This document shows positions 55,451-64,000 of a stretch of 64,000 nt of DNA, piece by piece. The DNA lies in NCBI GenBank assembly GCA_928724745.1, contig CAKMXJ010000002.1:434001-498000 (forward strand), read 5' to 3'. Below the pieces are notes generated by a model that searched no databases, was not told where the DNA came from, and was given only the letters and a program-made list of their open reading frames with translations. The stretch comes from Anthracocystis setariae (lineage: Eukaryota; Basidiomycota; Ustilaginomycetes; Ustilaginales; Ustilaginaceae). Made by a program: the position numbers and the translations under genes. The first letter of the stretch is position 1; each line of letters begins with the position of its first letter.

Positions 55451-58400
55451 TCAAACCTTGACAGCGCCCATCACCGCCAACAGCGAAACCACCACCAGGT
55501 CTCGGTCGACCGACTCGCCCATCGATGAGAACTGCAGCTCGCCCATCTTGCGACCCATTTCCTGCTCGCATCCCTCCGACAATCCGGAAGAAATCGTCAA
55601 AGCTCCACCATTGCGTAGCGTAGCTCGCTCGTTGAGCTGCAGTGAAGCGCGAGCATTGTTGACGGCATTGTTATTCACCTGCACCACCGCCGCTTCCGTC
55701 GTCGAAATCGCAGCCCTCGCATTCTGCCAAAACCCACTCTGCCTCGCCCCATGCGCTACACCCGACTGGGGTACTATCAGTGGTCCTCCTCGAATTCCCC
55801 GACGTGGGATCGGCGGCTCCACTCGTCCCGTAGCTCCCACCATGCCTCGCAACCCGATCGCTCCCAGTGGAACCACTTGCGCCGGCGCAGCAATCGCAGC
55901 TCCGATCTTACTTTCATCTTCCGGCACCGGTTTCGGCACCGCCTTTGTCCGAGGCTTGAACACTCCCAGCGCATTGCGCACCTGAGAATTGGTAGAGTAC
56001 GTCGCCAGCTCGACGGTCGACCCGTTGATCATGGCGCGCAGGCTCATGTCGTACCCATCCAGCACTCGATCGTTTTGCATCGACCAAGCATTCAGCACCG
56101 ACGCTTCCAACTTGCTTGCGTACCACGACCAATGTTGACCGTCCCGCGCTGCGAACGCGGCGACAAACCCTCGACCATTTTGCTGAACACGGATCGTAAT
56201 GCGTTCCGACGACAAGCCTGCGCCTTCTAGCGAAGCAGCCGACCTCGAACGGCTGTGCGCTAGCTCTCCGTTCGAAAGCAGAGGCGAGGGAAACGCGCGT
56301 TCGAGTTTGTTGTTGATCGACGCACCTGTCAACGATGGCTCTTTCGACGATCCGTGCCAACTCGAGTTACGCTGGCTAATCTCCAGCACCTGTTCCTCGC
56401 CCGTTGAAGTCGAACGAAGCTGACTGCGAACCGAGAACGTGCCGAGCCGGAACTTTGTAATGAGCAACTCCTTCGTGTCTCCCTCCTTCCTGGAAACGCT
56501 TAGAGCATCTGCGTCCGAGCTCGACCTCTGATGCTGTCGTCTCGGACTGCGATTGCCGACAAACGCTGCAAAGATGCCATTCGACACTTCCTGCTCCAGC
56601 AACATGGCCTTGCTCGATGGCTGTTTGCGCAACTGTCCTTCCATGGAGTGCGTTGAGTCCTTAGAGTCCTCCTTTGCATGCTTGACCTCGCTTGCCTTCC
56701 AGTAAGCCAGCTGCTTCCCCCTCTGCGTGGTGGCCGCCTTCTCCTCGACGCAGAGACGCAGTTCCGCACCCTTGATAAGCAGCGCACCGGGTCGAAGCCC
56801 CTCGAGACTGGGCGAGAGCACCATCTCCTTGGCCTCTGCCCGTTGCTTGGAGCCAGCCGATCCGATCAGCGAAGCCCTGGCCGCATCGTTTGTCAACACT
56901 TTGGGAGAAGCAGGTCCAATCACCCTGTTGGCCACACTGAAACGCTGACCGAACCGAACGGGCACCTCTGCGTCGGCGTCGGCCTCATCCTTATCCACAA
57001 TCTCTTCCTTGTCCGATTCCGATTCCAATTCCGACTCGGACCAATCCGAATCGAACAGATCCGAGCCTTCATCCTCGTAGTCTCGGAACGGCTTGGCTTC
57101 GACGGCCTCGTATCGTACCTTGGCGTCTGGACTGCTCGTGGGATCTGAAGAGTGAGACCAGTCACCTGTCTCGGGCACGAGCGACTTGACTGTGCCGATG
57201 GTCGCCTTGTCCAGATCGTAGCCGACATGCAGGTTTTCCGAGGCGCTGACAAGCGCATCCGGCGAGTTCTCACCACTATCCGTCGGCGTGACACCCTGAT
57301 TGGGCAGATTGAACAACAATTTCGGCAGCGGTTTGTTGATCTTTTTGCTCTGCTTCCTTTCCAATATCGCAGGCTGTTCAGGCATCGCCTTGATTTGCGA
57401 TAGCGGCACAGGATTGGGCACATTGATGCGACCACTCCCCACGATCTGGATGGTGCTGGCGACAAGAGCGGCGATGCTTCGCTCGGCACAGAGGTTCTGC
57501 ACCACCGCATTGCGATTGGCGCTCGTAAAGCCCAGATTGCGCATCAAAGGTTCCGAGCAAGCGGCCGAATTCAGGTCGATGCTCATCCGTGCAGTTTCGT
57601 CGACGTGGCCCGTCGATCGGCGCTTCATCAGTGAGATCGAGCGCCGCTTGGGCTGTCCCAGAATCGGCGACGCTGGCGACACCCTGGAAGCCAAAACCAC
57701 CTCGGATGCAGCAAAGCGTCCCAGCTTCCAAGGCTTGTTCTTGCCCAACTTTTTAGCGGGCTGCTTTTCGTTGGAGAACTCGCCCGCTCCACCGTTGCCG
57801 TAAGGCTGAGTTACATTTGAACGCGGAAGATCGTTGACCGAGACCGAGATCCATTCCTTGATCGAATCTGTGTCGCGCGACATTCGTCCCTTTTGCGAGT
57901 CGACCAGCAGTCCGATCGCCGAGGGACAATGGTCCTGCTCTCGACGAGCTGGCGGCTGAACCGGCTGGTGGAGAGATGGCATCGATGCAGCAAATCGATC
58001 TTTCGGCTCGTTGATAACCGAGCTACGACGCACGCCCACGCCAGGTGGATCGGTCGCAAGCTGTTTTTCCGCCCCAAGGGCCGGCGAAGGCATAGTCAGC
58101 GTCGTCACTTGCGATGACGGACTGTGCAATGCATCAAATCCATCCTGTTCAAACCAACCCTTGCCCTGGATCGTCGCGGACTGCATCGAAGAGCCGACCG
58201 AAGTTTCCGAATTGCGGCGTGAATGGTAGGGAACCACGTTGGGTCGCACGGGAGCTCGACCGAGCGAACGACGGTTCAACTGTTTCTGTTCATCCGACCA
58301 GGTAGAGCCCGACTGTTGTTCGAGGCTCGAACGCGTTGTTGGCCGCGATGTGGAGTTGAGCAAGATAGGTCGCAACTCGACTGAACGCCTCTGCTCGCCC

Positions 58401-60394
58401 GATATGCGGCCCTGGTGGTCCAATCCGATCGGATGGTTCGGCTCACTCGAAGCTGCCACCACCCCGGTGCGTGCGGGTGCGGCCACGTTGACGTTGCTAC
58501 GGTTCGAGGATCTGCTCGGGTTGATCTTAGCGAAGAACGCCCTGGTCCGGGAGGGCGAGCGCACCGGCGCTGCAATGGGAAGTGCAGTCTCGGAGGTACG
58601 ACCACGAGGCACAGTTGGCAGGTCAAACGACAACGACCTTCGTGGCATTCCAGTGGGAGCGGTCGAAGATGTCGGAGGCTCAACTTTCGAGCCAGCATCT
58701 TCTTCGATCCTGGTGAGCGCTGGCGCTGGAGCTGCACTTGCAGTCGCTGGAGGCGAAGACGAAGTAATCGAGCCAGAGCCAGAGCCAGAGCCAGAGCTCG
58801 ATCGTCGACCGGACGAGACTTCTGATGCGGTAGAAGGGCTGGTGACAACGACCATCGGACGACCCATTCCGAGGGCGTCTGGACCGAACGTGGGGCCGAT
58901 GATCTCGGTGGTCGTCTGCACCGTCCTTCGGGCTCCCCTGGGTCGCGAGTCGGCCGCAGTAAAGTAAGCCTCGAGAGGAGTGGTCGAAGGGGTCGAGGGC
59001 CAGCTCGAGTCGTCGTCGGCGTATTCTTCATCGGAGCCGGCACTGAGCCTGTTTGTAGATGCAGTGCTGCGACGACGCCTGCGTCGCTGCACACCCGAAA
59101 CGGATCCGCTCGCTTCCGAGTCGCTGGCATGCGTCGAATCCACCATAATCGAGGGATATCTGTCCTTGAAATCTTTCGGAGGAGGTGGCAGCTCGATCTG
59201 CAAACTGTCGCGCCTCTTTCCTGGCCGTTTGGCGTCCGTTGTCATTTCTTCGTTATCCGAGCCTCGTCCATCTTGGACGTCCGAAGACGCCGATGTTTCA
59301 ATGACTGATGGCAGAGGATTCGGTGTGAAGACGAGCGAAGGTTTGTTCTGCGAGTCGACATCCAACGTCTCGGGCGAGGGCGGTACGCCATTGATCGGTT
59401 GCGAGCTATTTGGCCCATTCGAGGTCCGACTCTTACTGGCACTGAAGAAGTGTTCGTCGTCGACCTGCAACGGGTTTGAATTTACCTCCTTGCCCTTGCC
59501 TTTCAAGTCCGTGGATGCCGCCACTGCGGTCGCAGGGGTCGATGCCTTCGATGTATTTGCAGCTGACCGACATGCAGCAGGAGACGAAGCGGACGCATTT
59601 GCGCGTCGAAGTGCTCCGAGCATTGCTAGCTCCTTTCGAAGGGCCGGGTTGACAAAAGCTCCGGCAGGTCGTGAAGTTGGCGGCAACTTGGAAGTGGATG
59701 CCTGGCCTGAGCTGGAGGAGGCTGTGATGGTGGAGGTAGAGGCTGTCGCGGCGGCCATGAATTTTTGATGGTCGCTCAATGCTGATGGTGGTAGCACTCT
59801 GTAGGACGGTTGTTTCCTGTATGTGTGTTTTGGTGGCACCAGCAGAGGAGGTGATGTCCGACGTTTTCCTGTACTAGCCTCTGCCTCTGCGGTAGAGGAG
59901 GCTGTGGTGCTGGAAGATGCTTCTCTGTCGTGGCTCATGCTTGACCAATGTTCTCTTCGAGGCGGAACAGGCTGACTTGTTCGTGATGAGGTGTCTGTAG
60001 ATGGTGTGGTCGTCGAAGGCACGTTTGTTGTAGGGGTACTATCTGTCCTTACCAGTGCACTGGCCGAAGCTGCACTGCTCGCATCTGTCTGGGTCGCAGA
60101 AGCAGCTGTCGAGACTGCGTTTGTCGAAGAGGCTCCTGAGGAATTTTCTCGTGAACGAGGCGGTGGTGGTGGTGGTGGTGGATTGGCTTCGGTACTGGTA
60201 AGCGAAGAGGCTCGAGATGGTATTGAAGCCTGCGAAGGACCTTTGCCTTTGTTCCACGCTGCTGCACTGCGTCGCGCATCAAAGCTGGCGGGGCGTTCGA
60301 TCTGGATAGCGTCTTCACTAGCGATGACCCATCCTCGCCTTCGGTTGTTGGAGTGAAGCACGGCCGGATCGGGGACCGGAGACGTGGATGCCAT
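55451..60394 (-). CDS. Unrecognised 1647-aa protein with ordered C-terminal region
   Basis: I do not recognise a family. The ATG at 60392-60394 starts a single uninterrupted exon. Residues 1-1150 are mostly disordered: a poly-Pro run at about 73-80, Ser/Thr/Ala-rich tracts, SP/TP sites, and an EPEPEPEP-like Ser/Gly repeat near 530-545. An acidic patch (SDWSESELESESDKEE) lies near 1115. The last 450 residues look folded, with GAELRLCVEEKAATTQRGK near 1205, LLITKFRLGTFSVRSQLRS near 1310 and QNGRGFVAAFAARDGQHWSW near 1405. No signal peptide is evident; a moderately hydrophobic C-terminus (VVVSLLAVMGAVKV) might be a weak tail anchor. A cell-cortex, signalling or scaffold role is only a guess from composition. 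Confidence 0.8.
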   Translation of the reverse strand: MASTSPVPDPAVLHSNNRRRGWVIASEDAIQIERPASFDARRSAAAWNKGKGPSQASIPSRASSLTSTEANPPPPPPPPRSRENSSGASSTNAVSTAASATQTDASSAASASALVRTDSTPTTNVPSTTTPSTDTSSRTSQPVPPRREHWSSMSHDREASSSTTASSTAEAEASTGKRRTSPPLLVPPKHTYRKQPSYRVLPPSALSDHQKFMAAATASTSTITASSSSGQASTSKLPPTSRPAGAFVNPALRKELAMLGALRRANASASSPAACRSAANTSKASTPATAVAASTDLKGKGKEVNSNPLQVDDEHFFSASKSRTSNGPNSSQPINGVPPSPETLDVDSQNKPSLVFTPNPLPSVIETSASSDVQDGRGSDNEEMTTDAKRPGKRRDSLQIELPPPPKDFKDRYPSIMVDSTHASDSEASGSVSGVQRRRRRRSTASTNRLSAGSDEEYADDDSSWPSTPSTTPLEAYFTAADSRPRGARRTVQTTTEIIGPTFGPDALGMGRPMVVVTSPSTASEVSSGRRSSSGSGSGSGSITSSSPPATASAAPAPALTRIEEDAGSKVEPPTSSTAPTGMPRRSLSFDLPTVPRGRTSETALPIAAPVRSPSRTRAFFAKINPSRSSNRSNVNVAAPARTGVVAASSEPNHPIGLDHQGRISGEQRRSVELRPILLNSTSRPTTRSSLEQQSGSTWSDEQKQLNRRSLGRAPVRPNVVPYHSRRNSETSVGSSMQSATIQGKGWFEQDGFDALHSPSSQVTTLTMPSPALGAEKQLATDPPGVGVRRSSVINEPKDRFAASMPSLHQPVQPPARREQDHCPSAIGLLVDSQKGRMSRDTDSIKEWISVSVNDLPRSNVTQPYGNGGAGEFSNEKQPAKKLGKNKPWKLGRFAASEVVLASRVSPASPILGQPKRRSISLMKRRSTGHVDETARMSIDLNSAACSEPLMRNLGFTSANRNAVVQNLCAERSIAALVASTIQIVGSGRINVPNPVPLSQIKAMPEQPAILERKQSKKINKPLPKLLFNLPNQGVTPTDSGENSPDALVSASENLHVGYDLDKATIGTVKSLVPETGDWSHSSDPTSSPDAKVRYEAVEAKPFRDYEDEGSDLFDSDWSESELESESDKEEIVDKDEADADAEVPVRFGQRFSVANRVIGPASPKVLTNDAARASLIGSAGSKQRAEAKEMVLSPSLEGLRPGALLIKGAELRLCVEEKAATTQRGKQLAYWKASEVKHAKEDSKDSTHSMEGQLRKQPSSKAMLLEQEVSNGIFAAFVGNRSPRRQHQRSSSDADALSVSRKEGDTKELLITKFRLGTFSVRSQLRSTSTGEEQVLEISQRNSSWHGSSKEPSLTGASINNKLERAFPSPLLSNGELAHSRSRSAASLEGAGLSSERITIRVQQNGRGFVAAFAARDGQHWSWYASKLEASVLNAWSMQNDRVLDGYDMSLRAMINGSTVELATYSTNSQVRNALGVFKPRTKAVPKPVPEDESKIGAAIAAPAQVVPLGAIGLRGMVGATGRVEPPIPRRGIRGGPLIVPQSGVAHGARQSGFWQNARAAISTTEAAVVQVNNNAVNNARASLQLNERATLRNGGALTISSGLSEGCEQEMGRKMGELQFSSMGESVDRDLVVVSLLAVMGAVKV

Positions 60395-63300
60395 TGCGGC
60401 TGTGAATAGCCGCGCAAAAGCGGGCGCGGATGGACGTTGTTTCGCGAGGAAGAGATGAAAGCGATGCTGATTGATTTGCTCTTCCTTTCTGAGATGCCTC
60501 GGTCAGACTAGGTGTGGTTTACTGGAGGTCGCTAATGGAGAGAAAGTCGGCAGCTGAGGTGCAGCGGTAGCAACATGAATTAACAGGCGCGTTGTTGATG
60601 ATCAAGAGGTGGATTCTTGCTCGGAAGGTTCTGAAAACTGATCGAGAGTAAAGGAAGATACGCCTGAGTTGTACGAAAAGCCAAGGTGGAGCTGGAAAGG
60701 TAGGGAAAGATCGTGGTGAGAGACGGGAATGGTGGAATCAAAGAGGAAGCGCGATCGTGGGTGTATGCGTAGAAATCAAAGACGGACGAGTCGGATGAAC
60801 AGATCGGTCCCGATCGTTGAAATGATGGAAGGGATCTCCTCGGAGAGCAGTGGTGATCGCAATGAGAGCCAAGGGCTGGAAGCAGTGTTTGAAATGGGCG
60901 AGGCGGTGGAGATGACTGGGCAGAGATGCAGGAAAGCAGGAGACAGCTAACCACGGGATTGGAAGGTCAAGGTTTGTTGCATGTTTTGCAAGACGGGGTT
61001 CGGAGTCTAAAGAGCCAAGAGCCTGACGCTATGAATTTCTAGATCGAAGAGCCAGGATGGAGGCAGAGAGAAACTGTATGAGTAGGGAGGCAGCGCGACG
61101 AGCCCTACTGCCCGAGGAGAACTCAGCTGAAGAGATGGTCGAGCAGGTTCCGTTGGATTGGAATACAGAGTAGAATGCAATCTACCTTACCATGCATGTA
61201 ATTGGCCGTTGTTTTGAACTGAAGGCAGAGGGGATGAAGAAAAGCTCTTGGCTGGGGGGTAAACGCGGATGGAAGAGGCAAGGCAAAGCGTTGTTTGTAA
61301 CTGGACTGTAGACCAAGGTTGGTCATCTTCAAGCAAGGTTCTGAGGAAGCCCGTTCCGAACTCCGACAAGGAAAGATCAGCATTCAGCATACAGCAGCTG
61401 ACATGTGGCAGCTGTTGCTGCGGTGCTCGTTTCCGCACAACACAAGTGCAGTGTTGTATTGTCCGAGCTCGAGCTTGCCGTGTAGCTTTGATGTCCGACC
61501 GGCCATAGCTCCAAGTGTCATCACGGTTCAATTGCCTGACCGAGACACTTGCTCTCGCACAAAGGTAGCCAAGCGTGTCGGTGTTTTGGCGACTCTTACT
61601 ACTACACTACTCTACTCATCTTTGCGCAGCTTTATCGTGCTATACTGTAGCTTGGACTTGGCGAAGCAGTGTCAATGCAGCGTGAACATCTCATGTAGGC
61701 CAAGCGTGAAGCGGACTGGCAAGAGAGAGGTGATGTGCTTGGGTTAGCAGTGTGGTGTAGCTGCACGTCGCTCGGCGTTTTTTGATTGCTCGAGTTGGGC
61801 TTGCGCGATTTGCATGTGAGCCGAGTCTCCATCCACTGTTTGACACTCTGCATTCGCCTGCAGTCCGCAGTTCGACACCTTCCCAAAGCAGAAGGTCTGC
61901 AAACACGAAACAAACACACGGAATTACTGTAAAAGAGAAAAAAAAAAAAAATCCCAAAATTAACGCACTCTCATTTTATTGCATTCGTTGCAACCGCGTC
62001 GTGACCGCCTCGTGTGATTCATCCTGTACCATACTGCAGTACGATGCCAAACGGCAGCCATTAATGAATGTTGCGTAACTGTGAGGACTTTGGTACCGTA
62101 GAGGACCATGGCAAAGATATTTTGTCATACCCAAGACGCAGCTTTCTGAGCGTCATCGCGCAGAGCCTAGACTCCAGACCGAAGGCCTTTTCTGCTCGCC
62201 TTGCTATGATATGTTGGCGCTCCTGCTCGTCTTACCAAGTAGCCATTTGAGCAAGCTAGCAAACGGTTACGAGAAGCAAGGTGACAACCAGTCCCACGCC
62301 AATTTTATGGTTCCCATGAAGAAGCGAAAAGCTCAACGATCGGTGGCTGGTCAAAACTATTCTCGGGACTAGTACTGTAACACACACATGTCAGGCGTCA
62401 GCACTTGGACGACCCTTGACGGGCGGGCGGCTATCCGACTAAGCGAGATGCCAACACTGCATCGCGTCACGATCGCAATTGTTTCCATGAGAGCAGAAGA
62501 CTGTATCGCAACCACAGCCCGCGCGATCTCGCTAATATGCCAAGTTTCGCCCCGTTGCATTTGGATTGCTCCGATATCCAACCGTCGCAGCGAGCCCATC
62601 TGAGCGGGAGATGGTGCTTAAGATCGAGTCCACACCTTCATTTGGACCCTGAGTGGATTGAACCGCCTTCGTTGATGGAAGGAATGCTGTGGATGCCCCA
62701 GACCTGCATCGTACCGATAAGAGCAGGCGTCGATACTGAACGCTGCATGTTTCGTTTGTGATGCCGGTGGAGTCGCTCAGGACCTGTGATGGTCGCTCAC
62801 GCAAGACGTTTCGATAGCATAGTGGTACGCAAGCATCAATGTTGCCTGACAGCGAGGAGCAGCAGCGTGTCGGCGGCTGTCAAGTGACCTTCACAGCTCG
62901 TGTTGCCGAATCGACAGGCGTGGCCATTCTTGTAACCGTGCCTGGTACCTGGGCAATATCATGACAACCAAAGGTTTCCCCTCACGGGACCACACGGGAC
63001 CATCCTTTTCAGTGTCATCGTCTGAATGAAGTGGATGGTGCGAGCGACTGTTTGTTCTAATGTGAGACAAGTAGGCCCCTATTCAGCTTTAAATGCCGAT
63101 TTTGAGATAAACTTGTCTAATTCAGCCGCTGGGAGGGGGTTCGGAGCTTGACTCTCTGAGCATTAGCATTCTCACGATCGAGACCTTCTGCTTCCTCGAG
63201 ATGGAGACGATGAGGTCAACGGGAGCCCGCCTTTGCTGAATTGGCAGCATGCTATGTCTTGTCAAGTTGACAGGATAGAGTTGCTAAGTCAAAAGGCAGG

Positions 63301-63539
63301 GTCTTGCTCGAATGGTTGGTCTGTCTCAGTGTTGGGCATCAAGCGGAGGCCGTCACGTGCATACTTCAGCGCGTTCGGCTATCCAAATCCATCGGTCTAA
63401 CAACTTACCTCTTAAACACCCGACTGCCAAGGAGCTTGCTCGCGCATGGACCAACCTGAGAAGAATCAACTCCATCCTGCCACTTTCCCCTTCTCCTCAC
63501 CATCGATTCTGCTCATATTCACAGTTACGGCCGGACAGG
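60395..63539. other. Gene-poor 3.1-kb divergent intergenic region
   Basis: It lies upstream of both the 1647-aa orphan (minus) and the METTL26-like gene (plus). Contents seen are an A-homopolymer (about 61939-61950) and TACTGTA-type motifs at 61642-61650, 61925-61931, 62032-62044 and 62370-62380. No frame with recognisable coding character and no tRNA boxes were found. Confidence 0.5.
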
Positions 63540-64000
63540 ATGGCGTCTGACAGCGAAGCAAAGTACCGCAGCTCGTGGTCTCTCCCGGGCTCGGCCGAAC
63601 GAAACTCCATCCCCATCGCTGAAGCTCTTGCCCCCCTCCTCTCCAGCCCAGCCTCCTCCTCCTACTCCTCGCGCAAACCCGTCGTCCTCGAAGTAGCATC
63701 TGGGTTTGGACATCAGATCCACACTATCGCCACCAAATACCCACACTACCAATTCCAACCCAGCGAAGCCGACGCTTACCCTCGCTCGCAGATCGACCAC
63801 AACAATCAGACGCTCCCCAACGTCGGCAAGGCGGAGGCGCTCGATCTGTTGGAGCAGAACGACTGGCACACCCTCGTCCACAACGTTTCCGGCGAGATCC
63901 AAGGTGCGAACGAACAAGACGCGCTGTTCCAAGGTGTGATTGCATGCAACCTTACCCACGTAGCGCCGTGGAAGGTGACCGAAAGTTTGTTCAGTCACTT
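63540..64000 (+). CDS. METTL26/DUF938-like methyltransferase, N-terminal part (3' end outside window)
   Basis: The ATG at 63540-63542 opens a frame still open at the window edge, giving 153 visible residues (MASDSEAKYRSSWSL at the start). The SAM-binding motif I is VVLEVASGFGHQIHTIA. It is followed by a Rossmann-like block with YPHYQFQPSEADAY, then NVGKAEALDLLE, and VIACNLTHVAPWKVTESLF. The LEVASG, FQPS-D and N..H..PW pattern is that of the DUF938/UPF0585 (METTL26) family of putative SAM-dependent methyltransferases, whose substrate is not established. Family members run about 200-230 aa, so roughly a quarter to a third is missing. An intron near the edge cannot be excluded. Confidence 0.85.
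   Translation, partial: MASDSEAKYRSSWSLPGSAERNSIPIAEALAPLLSSPASSSYSSRKPVVLEVASGFGHQIHTIATKYPHYQFQPSEADAYPRSQIDHNNQTLPNVGKAEALDLLEQNDWHTLVHNVSGEIQGANEQDALFQGVIACNLTHVAPWKVTESLFSH

Overview
The window looks like nuclear DNA of a basidiomycete, most likely a smut fungus (Ustilaginales). Large, mostly intronless genes lie on both strands. The few introns are short (67-118 bp) with GT..AG borders. The families are typical fungal ones: a Zn2Cys6 regulator, a YAP-like bZIP with a DUF3425-type C-terminus, Lsb5, a basidiomycete 7TM protein, an NRPS-like A-T-R enzyme and GH51. The smut assignment is inference from recalled protein similarity; no search was run and the species cannot be named.

Layout. 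1-12.5 kb: end of a carnitine acyltransferase, an orphan coiled-coil protein, Lsb5 (with a 9-bp first exon), a bZIP factor, the Imp2 mitochondrial protease, an orphan membrane protein, and Dpm2 (two exons). 12.9-14.7 kb: a concentrative nucleoside transporter, then about 4.1 kb without a supportable gene. 18.8-29 kb: thiolase, peptide methionine sulfoxide reductase A, a two-LIM protein, a DHHC palmitoyltransferase, a 7TM protein and a HAD phosphatase, mostly in divergent and convergent pairs. 30-36 kb: an intronless A-T-R NRPS-like enzyme, a degenerate tRNA-like Pol III unit, and a secreted GH51 arabinofuranosidase (two exons). 36.6-45 kb: an EAF-like elongation factor, a Zn2Cys6 regulator, Spc1 (three exons, 92 aa, recovered only by splicing), and a histidine acid phosphatase. 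46.8-54.2 kb: a complete Ty1/copia LTR retrotransposon. 55.4-60.4 kb: a 1647-aa orphan. 60.4-63.5 kb: gene-poor. 63.5 kb to the end: start of a METTL26/DUF938-like methyltransferase cut by the window edge.

The retrotransposon (46773-54187) is the most unusual feature. Its two 326-bp LTRs differ at two positions and are flanked by a 5-bp duplication (CAAAC). Its primer-binding site matches the anticodon region of initiator tRNA-Met, not the tRNA 3' end, and the gag ATG lies inside that site. The pol gene has one net frameshift and is split in RNase H by a 943-bp hairpin-rich insert with its own 5-bp duplication (GATTG). Between pol and the 3' LTR is an intact 428-codon ORF in the position where retroviruses carry env. 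It encodes a basic, coiled-coil protein with six cysteines spaced like a zinc cluster and a PPPPY motif. I recognise no family for it.

The host genes form no single pathway. Several serve ER or mitochondrial housekeeping (DPM2, SPC1, IMP2). Others serve acyl-CoA and carnitine metabolism (carnitine acyltransferase, thiolase), extracellular polysaccharide breakdown (GH51), or specialised metabolism (the A-T-R enzyme).
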